Positions 18,361 through 29,126 of a stretch of DNA of 64,000 nucleotides are shown in pieces. The notes beneath the pieces were generated by a model. It was given only the letters and a program-made list of their open reading frames with translations, did not search any database and was not told the origin of the DNA. Location: positions 124,001 to 188,000 of the forward strand of contig JADJSY010000002.1 of the NCBI GenBank assembly GCA_016711435.1. The letters are read 5' to 3'. Position numbers and translations under genes: made by a program. This DNA is from Lewinellaceae bacterium (GTDB taxonomy: Bacteria > Bacteroidota > Bacteroidia > Chitinophagales > Saprospiraceae). Within the stretch, counting starts at the first letter, position 1, and each line of letters starts with the position of its first letter.

Positions 18361-20864
18361 TTATTTCCTTTTATGCAACTCCGTCATAAACCGGGTCAGT
18401 TCATCCATCGAATAAAACAACACCTCGCGGGGTTTTGAACCTTCTGCGGGGCCGACAATGCCGAGTCCTTCGAGTTGGTCCATGATGCGGCCTGCGCGGT
18501 TGTAGCCTAATTTCATACGCCGCTGGATCATACTTGTGGAGCCGTGTTGTGTTTCCACCACCAGTTTGGCGGCATCCTCCAGCATATCGTCCATATCTGC
18601 CAGGCGGAATTCCTTGTTGCCGCCGCTGCCACCGGGTTCGCCGTCGGGGTGAAATTCGGGCAGGAAGAACGGTTCGGCAAAACCCTGTTGATTGGCAATA
18701 AATTCGATCACGCGTTCCACTTCCGGCGTATCCACAAAGGCGCTTTGCAGGCGAATAATATCGCCGCCGACGCTGAGTAGCATGTCGCCGCGTCCGGTCA
18801 GTTGTTCCGCTCCGCCAGTATCGAGAATGGTACGCGAGTCGACTTTGGATGCCACTTTGAACGCGATCCGCGCCGGGAAATTGGCTTTGATCACACCCGT
18901 GATAATGTTCACCGATGGCCGCTGTGTAGCGATAATCAGGTGAATACCGACAGCCCGCGCCAATTGCGCCAGACGCCCGATCGGCAATTCTATTTCCTTG
19001 CCCGCCGTCATAATCAGGTCGGCAAATTCGTCGATAATCAGCACGATATAGGGCAGGAACCGGTGGCCCTTGTTGGGGTTCAGGCGGCGCCCGACAAATT
19101 TTTCATTGTATTCGGAAATGTTGCGCACCTCGGCTTTTTTCAGCAGGTCGTAGCGCGTTTCCATTTCAATAATCAGCGAATTGAGGGTATGCACCACCTT
19201 GGTCGTGTCCGTCACAATCGGCTCCACCTGGTCGGGCAGGAAGCCCAGGAAGTGGTTTTCCAGGTGCGCATAGGGGAACAATTCCACCTTTTTGGGTCGA
19301 TCAGGATCAGTTTGACCTGCGATGGGTGCTTTTTGTACAGCAGCGACATCAGTACGACGTTGATGCCGACCGATTTACCCTGGCCGGTAGCGCCTGCTAC
19401 GAGCAAGTGCGGCATTTTGGTCAAATCGGCCACAAATACCTCATTCTGAATGGTTTTGCCCAATGCTATCGGCAATTCCATTTTGGCGCGTTTGAATTTT
19501 TCATCCATCAATACCTCGCGGATACCGACGGTCTGGCGCTTTTTATTGGGCACCTCGATACCGATGGTGCCTTTGCCCGGAATGGGAGCGATGATACGGA
19601 TGCCCAGCGCCGAAAGGTTCAGGGCAATATCGTCTTCGAGGTTTTTGATTTTGGAAATACGGATGCCCTTGGCCGGGATAATTTCATAGAGCGTCACGGT
19701 CGGGCCGATGGTTGCCTTGATTTTTTCAATTTCAATTTTGAAATACATCAGGGTTTCCAGAATCTGGTTTTTGTTGGTTTCGAGTTCCTCGCGGTCAATT
19801 TCCAAAACGGAATTGTCGTGTTCGACCAGCAATTGCAGGTGCGGGTATTCGTAGCCGGACAGTTCAAGCGTCGGGTCGTACGGCTCCGTCAGATTGGCGG
19901 TTTCTTCCTGAACGGCCACCACAGGCGGTTTGTAAGCATTCGCTTCGTCGGGCGTCACGATAGCCGGAGCAACCGGGACCACGATTTCCAGGTCGCCGTC
20001 GAGGCCGGGTCTGAGCGGCTCGGGGCGGGGCGGGAGTTCCTGTTTGGGCACGTCGGCAAACAGTGCCGAGCGCTGGCTCAGGTCCAAAGCCAACTGGGTG
20101 GCAGAAGGCGTGGCTGCCGCGATCGGCGGAGCGGTTGATCCTGTTTCGCCGATGCTGCTCATCGCTTCATTGATGGTATTGACGGAAGTTTTTTCCGTAC
20201 GCTGGCGGGCCATGCGGGCTGCGTCGGCGGCTCTGCGGCGTTTGCCGAAATTGCCGGTGAGCAGATCCTGCCAGGCTAATTTGGTCTCATCCCAGAGTTT
20301 CATCCAGGTGAATTCCTCCAGATCAGGGTTGTTGGACCAGACAAAGGTGGCCACCAGCGCAAAAATCATCAGGGCCACCGTGCCGATGACGCCCAGAAAA
20401 TTCTGAATATATTCGCTGATCGCCTGCCCGAAAACGCCTCCCCAGGGGAATTCCAGTGTTTGCAAAAAGAAAGAACTCACTACGGAAATAATCACCATCA
20501 GGATAACCGTGCGCTGCATGGTGAGCATCAGGTATCCTATGCCGGAGCGGCGTACGAGGGCAAGTCCATACTTGTACAGCAGGTACACAAAACCATAGGA
20601 GGCCACGCCAAAACCCCAGTAAATAATGGTATCAGACACAAAAGCGCCCAAGCGCCCCAGCCAGTTGTCCACAGGGAGGTCGTCCCAGAAAACATCCCAG
20701 GAGAATCGGAAGACGATGTCGTGGTCGTTTTTCCAGGTAAAAAAATACGAAGTGAACGCTATAAACAGGTAGAACGACAGGAACAGGAAAAATATCCCGA
20801 ACAATTTCGAGATCCTTTCACCGTCGAAGTTCATGCTGAGTTGTCCGCGTTTTTTTGCCGCCAT
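18361..20864 (-). CDS. ftsK: DNA translocase FtsK, one-base frameshift
   Basis: About 834 residues when one base is restored. The N-terminal part (20864-19300) has four membrane segments (starting LFGIFFLFLSFYLFIAF), a variable Pro/Glu linker, and the FtsK alpha/beta domain (IEVPNKKRQTVGIREVL) with Walker A VAGATGQGKSVGIN. The C-terminal part (19290-18361) gives LPYIVLIIDEFADLIMTAG (Walker B), RLAQLARAVGIHLIIATQRPS and a gamma winged helix (TSMIQRRMKLGYNRAGRIMDQLE). The frames meet at the T5 run 19289-19293; one more base yields the canonical DPKKVELFPYAHLENH. FtsK is normally needed for chromosome segregation at division, so a real knockout is unlikely. The run CCAAAAAGG would also allow a -1 slip, but no stimulatory structure was established. 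Confidence 0.9.
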
Positions 20865-21159
20865 GCAGTTGGAAATATCGGGTTGGGGATAATTATGCGT
20901 CGCAAAAGTAAGAGAAGCAAGGGAAAAAGGGATGCTTTTATTTTTATTACATAGGGCGCGGCCCGATGGTACTGATTGCGCCCTTTCAATAAATACGGCA
21001 CAAGTCGATATAGTGACCCACTACATCGAAAACCAGGTGGAAAACCACCGGAAACGGGATTTCAAATCCGAATTCCGGGCGTTTTTACAAAATACAAGAT
21101 GACATTTGACGAGCGATGTTTGGGAATGATTCCCCGAACGACTTGACTGTCGCAACCTT

Positions 21160-21402
21160 TCATCCCTCGTCATCCCTCTGTGCTGCTTCCTCCATCCGCT
21201 TGCGCAGGGAAAGCGGGCGCATATCCGTCCACACCTCTTCGATGTATGCCAGGCATTCTGCCTTGCTGCCTGATTTGCCTGCATCGTTCCAGCCCAGGGC
21301 ATTTTCCCGGTCTGCCGGCCAGATAGAGTATTGTTCTTCATGGTTGACGACCACTTTATAGATTGTGGTGTCTTCGCGTTCGTCGTTGAATTGATTTTCC
21401 AT
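21160..21402 (-). CDS. MbtH-family protein, no NRPS nearby
   Basis: An 80-residue protein from the ATG at 21402; upstream codons in this frame are the tail of another gene's DNA. It matches the MbtH family along its whole core: YKVVVNHEEQYSIWPA (N..xQxSxWP), a Gly-Trp (LGWNDAG), and AECLAYIEEVWTDMRP, the most conserved block. MbtH proteins bind adenylation domains of non-ribosomal peptide synthetases and keep them soluble and active. No NRPS or other adenylation-domain gene lies in this window, so the partner must be elsewhere, or the protein may serve another adenylating enzyme. It lies between ftsK and a PQQ dehydrogenase without obvious operon partners. Confidence 0.88.
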   Translation of the reverse strand: MENQFNDEREDTTIYKVVVNHEEQYSIWPADRENALGWNDAGKSGSKAECLAYIEEVWTDMRPLSLRKRMEEAAQRDDEG

Positions 21403-21473
21403 TTGATATATTTTTACTTCAAAAATAAACCACTTTTTGAATATAGCACAAATATGAATTGACGCCTCATGCA

Positions 21474-23570
21474 CTATTCCAGCGCAAACGCCACCACCTG
21501 GTTCCCTTTCGCCGTGCCTAATTTTTCGCCTCCGCAGGCTACCGCGATGTATTGTTTGCCATTGACCTGATAGGTAGCAGGTGTGGCAAATGCGGCAGCG
21601 GGGAGTGTCGTTTCCCACAATAATACCCCTGTTTTTTTATCAAAAGCGCGAAATTTGCCATCTTTTGTAGCTGCAATAAACAGTAACCCTCCAGATGTGA
21701 TAACCGGCCCGCCATAGTTTTCACAACCCGTCGGCGCATGCCCTTTTTGCCGCAGCGTTTCAGTGTCGCCAAGGGTAACGCGCCAGCGGTAAGCGCCGGT
21801 ATTCAGGTCGATGGCGCTGAGGGTACCCCAGGGCGGCGCGATGCCGGGCAGGCCCTCGCTGTCCAGGAATTTGTGGTACCCCGTATGTTCGTAAGGAGTG
21901 GAGGACTTGTTTTCAAGCGTAGTTACTACCGCGCCGATCTCTTTTTTCTCTTCTCCGTACAAAAACGCGACCAGCGCTGCTTTTTCTGTTTCACTGATTT
22001 GTGGAAATCCGGGCATCATTCCTTTTCCTGTGCGAATCATTTTATTTACAAACCCTTTGCCCCGCCGATGAATTTTCAACAAAGAAGGAAATCCGCTTTG
22101 CGCGTTGCCGCTGCGGTCGGTTTTGTGGCAGGACGCGCAATAATTCAGGTAAATTGCCTCTCCCGGAGTGGTTCCTGCGGCCATTTTACCGGCAGCCGGT
22201 TCCATTTGCATGATCCAGGCCATTTCGTTGGCGTTGACGTACAAGATACCTTCCTCCGGATCAGCGCCTGCGCCGCCCCATTCGGCGCCACCGTCGTAAC
22301 CGGGCAACAGGAACACGCCTTCGAGGTTGGGCGGCGCGTGCCATCTTTTGTCTGACCGTCGAAAGGTCTGCAACAATTCATCCCGGTTGTCGGCGTAGGG
22401 GCTGATGTCGTTTTCCGTGAGTTCGTGCGCCTGCCGGGCAAAGGGCTTCGGGAGTGCCGGCACGGGCTGGTTGGGCCAGGCCTGCTCGCCCGTCAGGGAA
22501 GAAGGCGGCGCTGCCCTGTCTTCTATATCGAAGAGCGGTTGCCCGGTTTTCCGGTCGAACACAAATACATAACCTTGTTTGGTGATTTGTGCGACGGCAT
22601 CGATGGTCCGGTCGCCTCTTTTCACCCGGAGCAGGTTGGGTGGCGCGGGCAGGTCTCGATCCCAGATGTCGTGGCGGGTAAACTGATAATGCCAGATTTT
22701 TTTACCGGTTCGGGCATCCAGGGCCAGCAGGCAGTTGGCGTACAGGTTGGCGCCTTTGCGCCGGCCTCCGTAAAAATCGGGCGATGCGGAACCGGTAGGC
22801 ACAAACAGTACGCCTGCCTCGCGGTCGACGGCCATACCCGCCCAGTTGTTGGCGGCGCCAATTTCGGTATTCAGGTATGCCTCTTTGTTGTCCCAGGTTT
22901 CATAACCGCCTTCGGAGGGGTACGGTATGGTGTGGAAAGTCCAGACCAATTTACCGGTCACCACATCGAAGGCGCGGATATCACCGGGGGCCGCGTCGGC
23001 GCCTTCGGAGAGGCGCAGCGGCATCACGATCAGGTTTTCAAAAATAGTTCCGGGTGTATTGGAAATGATAAACTTGTTACGGGCGATTTCCGGGAGACCA
23101 TCGTGCAGGTCTACATGTCCGGCATTGCCGAATGTTTCGACGGGTTTTCCCGTTTGGGCATCCAGCGCCCACAGATCGGGGCCCCTGGTAAACAGGATGC
23201 GCCGGTCGTCGCCATGTTCCCAATAGGCGACTCCGCGGCTGGTGCTGTGCCAGGCATTCAGGGTGTCGCCAAAACGCCACAGTTCCCGCCCGGTCGCCGC
23301 ATCGAGGGCGAAAGCCTGCACGGCTGCCGTTACACCGTACAGCACCCCGTCGACAATGATGGGACTCATTTGCATCTGTCCGCTGTCGGGCGCCGAATAT
23401 GTCCACGCTACTTTCAGTTTGTGTACATTGTCCGGGTTGATTTGCGTCAGCGTGGAGTAGTGGTTGCGATCCGGTCCGCCGAGGTATTCCCGCCATTGGG
23501 TATAGTCGATTTTATGGGAGCCGCTGATAAAAAGCGTACACAGCAGGGTACTGAGCAGAATGAATTTCAA
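21474..23570 (-). CDS. PQQ-dependent dehydrogenase with inserted cytochrome c domain
   Basis: A 698-residue exported quinoprotein. The beta-propeller repeats contain ALDAATGRELW, ALDARTGKKIWHY, AIDLNTGAYRW and AFDKKTGVLLWE, the tryptophan-docking motifs of PQQ alcohol/glucose dehydrogenases. A haem c site CASCH lies near residue 480 inside an inserted cytochrome c domain with MMPGFP supplying the likely distal Met. The family oxidises sugars or alcohols in the periplasm and passes electrons through haem to the respiratory chain. The start appears to be TTG at 23570 (MKFILLSTLLCTLF signal peptide); no in-frame ATG fits, though a miscalled base cannot be excluded. The start is preceded at once by a GTTATTA heptad array. 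Confidence 0.9.
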   Translation of the reverse strand: MKFILLSTLLCTLFISGSHKIDYTQWREYLGGPDRNHYSTLTQINPDNVHKLKVAWTYSAPDSGQMQMSPIIVDGVLYGVTAAVQAFALDAATGRELWRFGDTLNAWHSTSRGVAYWEHGDDRRILFTRGPDLWALDAQTGKPVETFGNAGHVDLHDGLPEIARNKFIISNTPGTIFENLIVMPLRLSEGADAAPGDIRAFDVVTGKLVWTFHTIPYPSEGGYETWDNKEAYLNTEIGAANNWAGMAVDREAGVLFVPTGSASPDFYGGRRKGANLYANCLLALDARTGKKIWHYQFTRHDIWDRDLPAPPNLLRVKRGDRTIDAVAQITKQGYVFVFDRKTGQPLFDIEDRAAPPSSLTGEQAWPNQPVPALPKPFARQAHELTENDISPYADNRDELLQTFRRSDKRWHAPPNLEGVFLLPGYDGGAEWGGAGADPEEGILYVNANEMAWIMQMEPAAGKMAAGTTPGEAIYLNYCASCHKTDRSGNAQSGFPSLLKIHRRGKGFVNKMIRTGKGMMPGFPQISETEKAALVAFLYGEEKKEIGAVVTTLENKSSTPYEHTGYHKFLDSEGLPGIAPPWGTLSAIDLNTGAYRWRVTLGDTETLRQKGHAPTGCENYGGPVITSGGLLFIAATKDGKFRAFDKKTGVLLWETTLPAAAFATPATYQVNGKQYIAVACGGEKLGTAKGNQVVAFALE

Positions 23571-23572
23571 GT

Positions 23573-23637
23573 TGTTATTAGTTATTAGTTATCAGTGTTG
23601 ATAATCAGGCATTTATAAAGAATTTAGTTTAATATAT
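23573..23637 (-). repeat. Dispersed element with GTTATTA heptads
   Basis: Heptads GTTATTA, GTTATTA, GTTATCA begin at about 23576. They are followed by a segment like the left part of the 82-nt element (GTTGATAATCAGGCATTTAT..AAAGAATTTAG). The heptad end abuts the PQQ dehydrogenase start. Confidence 0.85.
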
Positions 23638-23657
23638 AGAGCAAAGAAAACCACTTC

Positions 23658-24692
23658 TTATATTTTTCTAAATTCTTCCATCATTTCCCGGATCACCGGT
23701 TGATCTGCTATCTGTTTTTCCGGGGGGCCTAAAATGGCGTTTATGTCGGCGGTCCGTTCTGTATCGATTCCGGCGCATTTTCCGGTATCCAGATCGATCA
23801 GGTATATTTTATCATCCGACATTGCCGGGCTTAAATGATTCAAAATCAATACATTGTTTACTATTTTCATGTAACCGATCGAGGCCCATCTTAATTTATC
23901 GGGCGCGCCGGTCAATTCAATATCCGTCACAAAAATCCAGGCATATTGATCCTGTTTTTGAAGAACAATTCCGTGTTTAGTGGCCAGCAAGCGGATATGG
24001 TCATCCTTGTATCTTTCCGTCAAAGTATCGGTTTTGATATCTAAATAGTGCTTGTCTCCGCCGTACAGCAAGTAGTAAGCGTAAGGAACAGGCGATTTTT
24101 CATCATACCTTTCAAGGTAATAATTGTCAGGAATCTGAATGGGTAAGGGTTGCCAGCGGATGCCTTTCGCTATAAAAACGTCGAAAAATTTCTGGTCTTT
24201 CAACCGGCGTTGCTGCTCCAGACCCTGCAAAATCCACTGTAGTGACGGATCAGGAGTACTCGCCTTTCGCGGCAATAATATTTCCTCCATTTTCTTTTTG
24301 AAAGCAAGGTTTTCAGGCTCTAATAATACGGGTGGAATTTCGATCTCCGTCCTGATTTCGCAAAAACAGTATTCCGCATCGATCTCGTATTTTTCGCCGG
24401 TTTTCCCATTGGTAATGTTATAATATTCACTTCCAAACCCGCTGCCGCTGGAATTGTCAGATTGGATGGTATCCTGCACGCCATCGCCGTTGATGTCCAT
24501 CGTTTCGACCTTGCCCCGCTCATTGGGCGGTTTGTACCAGGGTGGATATGGAGAGGTCGCTACTGCGGGCGGTTTTTCAGCAGTATGTTTGCTGCACTGG
24601 ACGAACAGGAGCAGACAGCACAAGAGAAGAGGTGAGAGGTGAGAAGTGAGAAGTGAGAGACATCCCCCTTGGCGGCTCGATAGTCTTGGCAT
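23658..24692 (-). CDS. Lipoprotein of unknown function with a DxNGDG motif
   Basis: A 344-residue protein I do not recognise. The N-terminus reads as a lipoprotein signal ending LLLCCLLLFVQC, with Cys33 the likely lipidated residue. The hydrophobic stretch SLLTSHLSPLL just before it is encoded by a GAGGTGA/GAAGTGA heptad array, so either the signal peptide has absorbed repeat DNA or the true start lies downstream at a TTG. Near residue 66 DINGDGVQDTI is a calcium-binding-like loop of the FG-GAP/dockerin kind. The rest is soluble, mixed alpha/beta and rich in aromatics (IPDNYYLERYDEK). It is divergent from the MFS gene across a nested palindrome. Confidence 0.65.
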   Translation of the reverse strand: MPRLSSRQGGCLSLLTSHLSPLLLCCLLLFVQCSKHTAEKPPAVATSPYPPWYKPPNERGKVETMDINGDGVQDTIQSDNSSGSGFGSEYYNITNGKTGEKYEIDAEYCFCEIRTEIEIPPVLLEPENLAFKKKMEEILLPRKASTPDPSLQWILQGLEQQRRLKDQKFFDVFIAKGIRWQPLPIQIPDNYYLERYDEKSPVPYAYYLLYGGDKHYLDIKTDTLTERYKDDHIRLLATKHGIVLQKQDQYAWIFVTDIELTGAPDKLRWASIGYMKIVNNVLILNHLSPAMSDDKIYLIDLDTGKCAGIDTERTADINAILGPPEKQIADQPVIREMMEEFRKI

Positions 24693-24976
24693 GGGCTTTT
24701 CAGGCCTGTAATCGTGAGTGGTGAGTCGTGAGTCGTGAGTAGCATCACGTTAGAAGTAATCGGATTTGCTCCGCAAGATAATATGCTGCACCTTATCCTG
24801 CGGAGAAAATGATCTGTATTTGTCTGAGCGATTGAGATTCTTTGTTCTAACAGGATGCCACTCACGATTCACGACTCACCACTCACGAATACAGGCCTGA
24901 AAAACCCAAGATAAAAAACATAAGAGCGGCCAAAAGGGAAGTCTCTCACCCTCTCACTTTCTCACCTCTCACCTCT
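24629..24976. repeat. Nested double inverted heptad arrays between divergent genes
   Basis: Outer pair: GAGGTGA/GAAGTGA units (24629-24656) against CTCACCT units (24942-24976). Inner pair: CGTGAGT units (24713-24740) against ACTCACG units (24860-24887). The cores CAGGCCTG and TTTTCAGGCC also mirror. The outer left array lies inside the lipoprotein's coding start; the outer right array is six bases from the MFS ATG. Confidence 0.93.
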
Positions 24977-24981
24977 AAAAA

Positions 24982-26165
24982 ATGTCTCGCAACGTCTGGA
25001 TACTTTCCCTTGTCAGCCTGTTTACAGACATGGCCAGTGAAATGTTGTATCCTGTAATGCCGGTTTACCTGAAAAGCATCGGTTTTTCGATTATTTTCAT
25101 CGGCATACTGGAAGGCGTTGCAGAGGCTGTTGCCGGGCTGAGCAAGGGTTATTTCGGTCATTGGAGCGATACCTCGGGCCGGCGTTTGCCTTTTGTACAA
25201 ATCGGTTATGGGCTCAGCGCATTGTCCAAACCCATGATGGCGGTACTTGCGCATCCGCTGTGGGTATTTTTTGCCCGCACCACAGACAGATTGGGCAAGG
25301 GTATTCGTACCGGTGCGCGGGACGCCCTGCTTTCCGACGAGGCGACGCCCGCGACCAAAGGCCGTACATTCGGATTCCACCGTTCGCTGGATACCCTGGG
25401 GGCGGTGATCGGACCATTGCTGGCGCTGCTTTTTTTACAGATGTATCCCGGTTCGTACCGCACGCTTTTTCTGCTGGCTTTTTTGCCCGGATTATTGGCT
25501 ATAGTTTGTACCGTTCTGGTGCGGGAAAAACGCCGGTTGGAACATACAGCTCTGTCAAACCCCGTTTCCGCGATTTTATGCAATACTGGCAGCGCAGTCC
25601 GGCCTCCTATCGTCCGCTGGTCAGCGCCCTGCTGCTGTTTGCCCTGTTTAACAGTTCGGATGTGCTGCTACTGTTGAAGATCAAAGAAGCGGGTTGTAGC
25701 GACAGCATGGTGATCGGGATTTATATTTTTTACAACCTCGTGTACGCCCTGTTTGCTTATCCAATAGGCATTTTGGCCGACCGCATCGGGATGAAACGGG
25801 TATTTACAGGCGGCTTGCTGTTGTTTGCGCTGGTGTATGCAGGGATGGCATTTGCCCGGACGACGTATACTTTTATCTGTCTTTTTTTTCTGTACGGCAT
25901 CTATGCCGCCGCTACGGAGGGCGTGGCAAAAGCCTGGATCAGCAATATCTGCGCGAAAAAAGATACGGCTACGGCCATTGGAACGTATACGGCTTTTCAA
26001 AGCATTGCTGCGTTGCTGGCCAGCAGCCTGGCTGGAGGTATCTGGTACTGGAAAGGTTCGGGCGCTACTTTTTTGTTGAGCGCAGGGATGGCGATTGTGG
26101 TAGCCATTTTTGTGCTGCGATGGAAGGATAAATCGCCTTTATACCACCCGGCCAGCTTATCGTAA
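24982..26165 (+). CDS. MFS transporter, one-base frameshift
   Basis: About 394 residues if one A is added. Residues 1-185 contain six membrane segments with LYPVMPVYLKSIG and the loop KGYFGHWSDTSGRRLPF (motif A-like), then GIRTGARDALLSD. The second half in another frame has FMQYWQRSPASYRPLVS, six more segments and IGILADRIGMKRV. The frames join at the A5 run 25526-25530; a sixth A gives REKTPVGTYSSVKPRFRDFM. Close relatives are annotated as MFS efflux or uptake proteins of unassigned substrate. Both halves look well conserved, so a sequencing error is likelier than a pseudogene. A terminator-like hairpin follows at 26350. Confidence 0.85.
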
Positions 26166-26170
26166 AAAAC

Positions 26171-26261
26171 GAGAGTGTTCAAGAAAGTGTGGCACACCTC
26201 TGCTACTGCATTGATTATCAGTACCCTAATTTAGGTGTGCCACACTTTTCTGAACACTCTC
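26171..26261. repeat. 29-bp inverted repeat GAGAGTGTTCA..GTGTGGCACACCT
   Basis: Arms 26171-26199 and 26233-26261 with two mismatches and a 33-nt interior. The outer end resembles terminal repeats of IS256-like elements. A related pair lies at 33110-33208. Possibly a minimal MITE. Confidence 0.75.
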
Positions 26262-26349
26262 TAAAAAACAGACTGCCGCTACGCGGTGAAGAATATTGTG
26301 AATTTTATACAGGTGTTTAGGAGGAGGGGTGAGAGAAGATCCTCTCCCC

Positions 26350-26391
26350 GTCCGAACCCGAACGACCGTGTTCGGATTCGGACATTTTTTT
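26350..26391 (+). terminator. Intrinsic terminator, GTCCGAA family
   Basis: A stem of about 15 bp starting GTCCGAA and ending TTCGGAC, with one mismatch, followed by A and seven T. It would end MFS transcription. A sister hairpin lies at 42157. Confidence 0.85.
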
Positions 26392-26467
26392 CGGCCACAC
26401 GTTCGCAAATCATTGATTTTCAATCGCTTGAAAAACTGGCGTAAGGCTTGGCTTAATTATAGGGACC

Positions 26468-26564
26468 GTGTTTGGTGTTTCGAGCACTCCGCGTTTGGCA
26501 TTTGTGAAAATTCGACTGAACTACACACAGTTGCCAAAGGCGGAGCACCCCAAACACCAAACAC
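26468..26564. repeat. Inverted array, word CCAAACA
   Basis: Arms 26468-26500 and 26532-26564 (33 bp, about four mismatches). The right arm ends in CCAAACA CCAAACA CC on the coding strand of the permease; ATTCCTC ATTCCTC then leads into its ATG. Confidence 0.85.
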
Positions 26565-26597
26565 CATACACGGCCCTTCATTCCTCATTCCTCATCC

Positions 26598-29060
26598 ATG
26601 TTCAACAACTATCTCAAAATCGCCCTCCGAAGCCTTTCCAAAAACCGCCTGTACTCCATGCTGAACATCAGCGGACTGGCGATCGGGGTAGCGGCCTGCC
26701 TGCTCATTCTGCTGTTTGTGGGGCACGAACTAAGTTACGACCGCTGGAATTCGCTGGCCGACCGCATCGTCCGGCCGACGTATGAGATCAAAATCAACGA
26801 TTTCAACGAGCAGCACGGTTGTGTGGATGCCCTGGTAGGGCCGGAAGCGGCGGCGGCATTGCCCGAAATTCAGGCCTGGTGCCGTATCCATCGGGATGGC
26901 TCCTGGAACACCCACCTGGAAGGACAATCTGCTGAAAGCGGGCGGGAGGAAAAGGTCTTTTTTGTAGACCAGCAGTTTTTTCAAGGTTTTTCCACTCGAT
27001 GTCATTGCGGGCGACCCGGCGCTTTGTTTGACACAGCCCGGCGCGGTGGCTATTGCACGCAGTCGGGCCGAGCATTATTTCCCCTCTGCTGCTGCTGCCC
27101 TGGGGCAAACGCTGGTGATGGGCCGCTCGGAAGATCGCCGCCTGGTAACGGCTGTTTTTGAAGATATTCCGGAAAACACCCATTTCCACACGGACGTATT
27201 GATGCCCATGCGCGAACACCCGGATATTAAAAGTGCCGCGCAATACTGGGGCTACAGCAACAACTTTTTCACCTATTTCCTGCTGAATGAGGGCGTCGAC
27301 AAAAAGGTTTTTGCCCGGAAATTTGAAAGGCTGGCCAATGACAAAGTGAGTATGCTGCTCAAAGATTTATTTGCCACCTCCACGGCTGATTTTGAAAAAG
27401 CGGGCCAACGCGCCCAATTCGGACTGCAAAACCTGACAGACATTCACCTGCACTCTTCTTTTCAGTCGGAACTGGAAGCCAACGGGAACATCCGCTACGT
27501 CTGGATTTTCGGGGCCATCGCTTTTTTCATTCTGCTCATTGCCTGCATCAATTTTATGAACCTCTCCACGGCCCGCTCGGCCGGTCGCGCCCGCGAGGTA
27601 GGCGTGCGCAAGGTGCTGGGCAGTACGCGGGCTGCGCTGGCGGGGCAGTTTCTGACGGAATCTGTGGCGCTATCCGTCGTGGCCATGTTGCTGGCCGTCG
27701 GCCTGGCGCGATTGGCGTTGCCGCTGTTCAATGAACTCAGCGGGCGCAATTTATCGATACCCTGGAGCAACCCGGTTTTAGGTCTTTCCTTGCTCGGCGG
27801 CGCATTGTTGGTGGGTTTGCTGGCGGGCAGTTATCCGGCGTTTTTCCTCTCTGCTTTTCAGTCCGTCAAGGTATTAAAAGGTATGACCGGAAACCCCGCC
27901 GGGGCAAAAGGTATGCATATCCGCAATGCTTTGGTCGTGTTTCAATTTGCTATTTCAACTGCGTTGATTATTTCTACTTTATTGGTTTACAATCAATTGC
28001 AATATATTCAGCAAAAAGAACTGGGTTTCGATAAAAGCCAGGTGCTGATCCTGGATAATGCGCGCGCGCTGGGCGATCGGACAGGAGCGTTCAAGGCAGA
28101 AATGCTGAACAATGCGCGGGTGGAAAGCGCCACGCTGACCAATTATCTACCCATACCGGATAGTTACCGGGAAAGCTGCATCTTATCGCCCGTCCGCAGC
28201 ACCAGCGGCGCCGACAAAGTGATTCAACGCTGGCGGGTAGATGCTGATTATGTGCGTACGTTGGGTATGGAAATCACGCAAGGGCGCAATTTCGACCCGG
28301 CCCGCATCACCGACAGCACCGCCATTATCATCAATGAAACGGCGGCCAAAGAACTGGGATTTTCGGATCCCCTCGGACAAAACTGTTCACTTCGCGGACC
28401 AAAGCGGTGGACTCCAAACCGGAAGATTTTGAAGAATTGACCATCATCGGGGTCATCAAGGATTTTCATTTTGAAAGCCTGCACAATAGTATCGGCGGAC
28501 TTTGCCTGCAACTTGGACAGCAACAGGGCCCTCTCAGCCTGCGTATCAAAGGCGCCGATGCAGCCCCGGTTATCGCCGATCTGGAACAACAATGGAAACG
28601 TTTTTCACCCGCCCAGGAGCCGCGCTACCGTTTTATGGATGAGACGCTGAACCGCATGTACGGCGCGGAACAACGCATCGGCAAAATAGCCCTGTTGTTC
28701 GCCCTGCTGGCGGCTTTTGTTTCCTGCCTGGGCCTATTCGGCCTGGCCGCCTTCACTACAGAACAGCGCACCAAAGAAATCGGCGTGCGCAAGGTGCTGG
28801 GTGCCAGCGTGGTGGGTATTACCCGCTTGCTGGCCGGCGACTTTCTGAAACTCGTTCTGATTTCCTTTGTCCTTGCTGCCCCGGTGGCTTTTTATTTTAT
28901 GCAGGGCTGGCTGGCCGATTTTGCCTATCGCATCGACATGCACTGGTGGATATTTGCCGCTGCGGGGCTGGTAGCGTTAGCCGTCGCGTTTCTGACCGTC
29001 AGTGTTCAAAGTATTAAAGCGGCGCTGGCGAATCCGGTGGATAGTTTGAGGAATGAGTGA
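26598..29060 (+). CDS. FtsX/MacB-type ABC permease 1, two frameshifts
   Basis: About 820 residues once two single-base errors are corrected. It has the layout shared by all six large permeases here: an amphipathic start (MFNNYLKIALRSLSKNRLY), membrane helix 1, a large periplasmic MacB_PCD domain, three helices with CINFMNLSTARSAGRAREVGVRKVLGS, then a second MacB_PCD and three-helix FtsX block with EQRTKEIGVRKVLGAS, ending ANPVDSLRNE. Break 1 is near 26976-26990 (an extra T or G); break 2 is at the A4 run 28379-28382, where a fifth A gives DPLGQKLFTSRTKAVDSKPEDFEEL. No ATPase is adjacent. By family it should take part in lipoprotein or peptide export or mechanotransmission. The substrate is unknown. 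Confidence 0.85.
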
Positions 29061-29126
29061 AAAGATTGCATAGGATTTGATAGCACACGGATTGAACGGA
29101 TGGGACGGATTTTTACGACTATTTTT

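Larger units (their letters stand above)
26166..26597. other. 432-nt spacer: IS-end-like repeat, terminator, heptads
   Basis: It contains an inverted repeat of IS-terminus type (26171-26261), an intrinsic terminator (26350-26391), and an inverted TTTGGTG/CCAAACA array (26468-26564) followed by two ATTCCTC heptads leading to the permease ATG. No gene is seen. Confidence 0.8.

Noticed and set aside
22425..23588. 387-codon open frame antisense to the PQQ dehydrogenase
   Set aside because: It runs opposite to a clearly conserved gene and reads as mirror coding.
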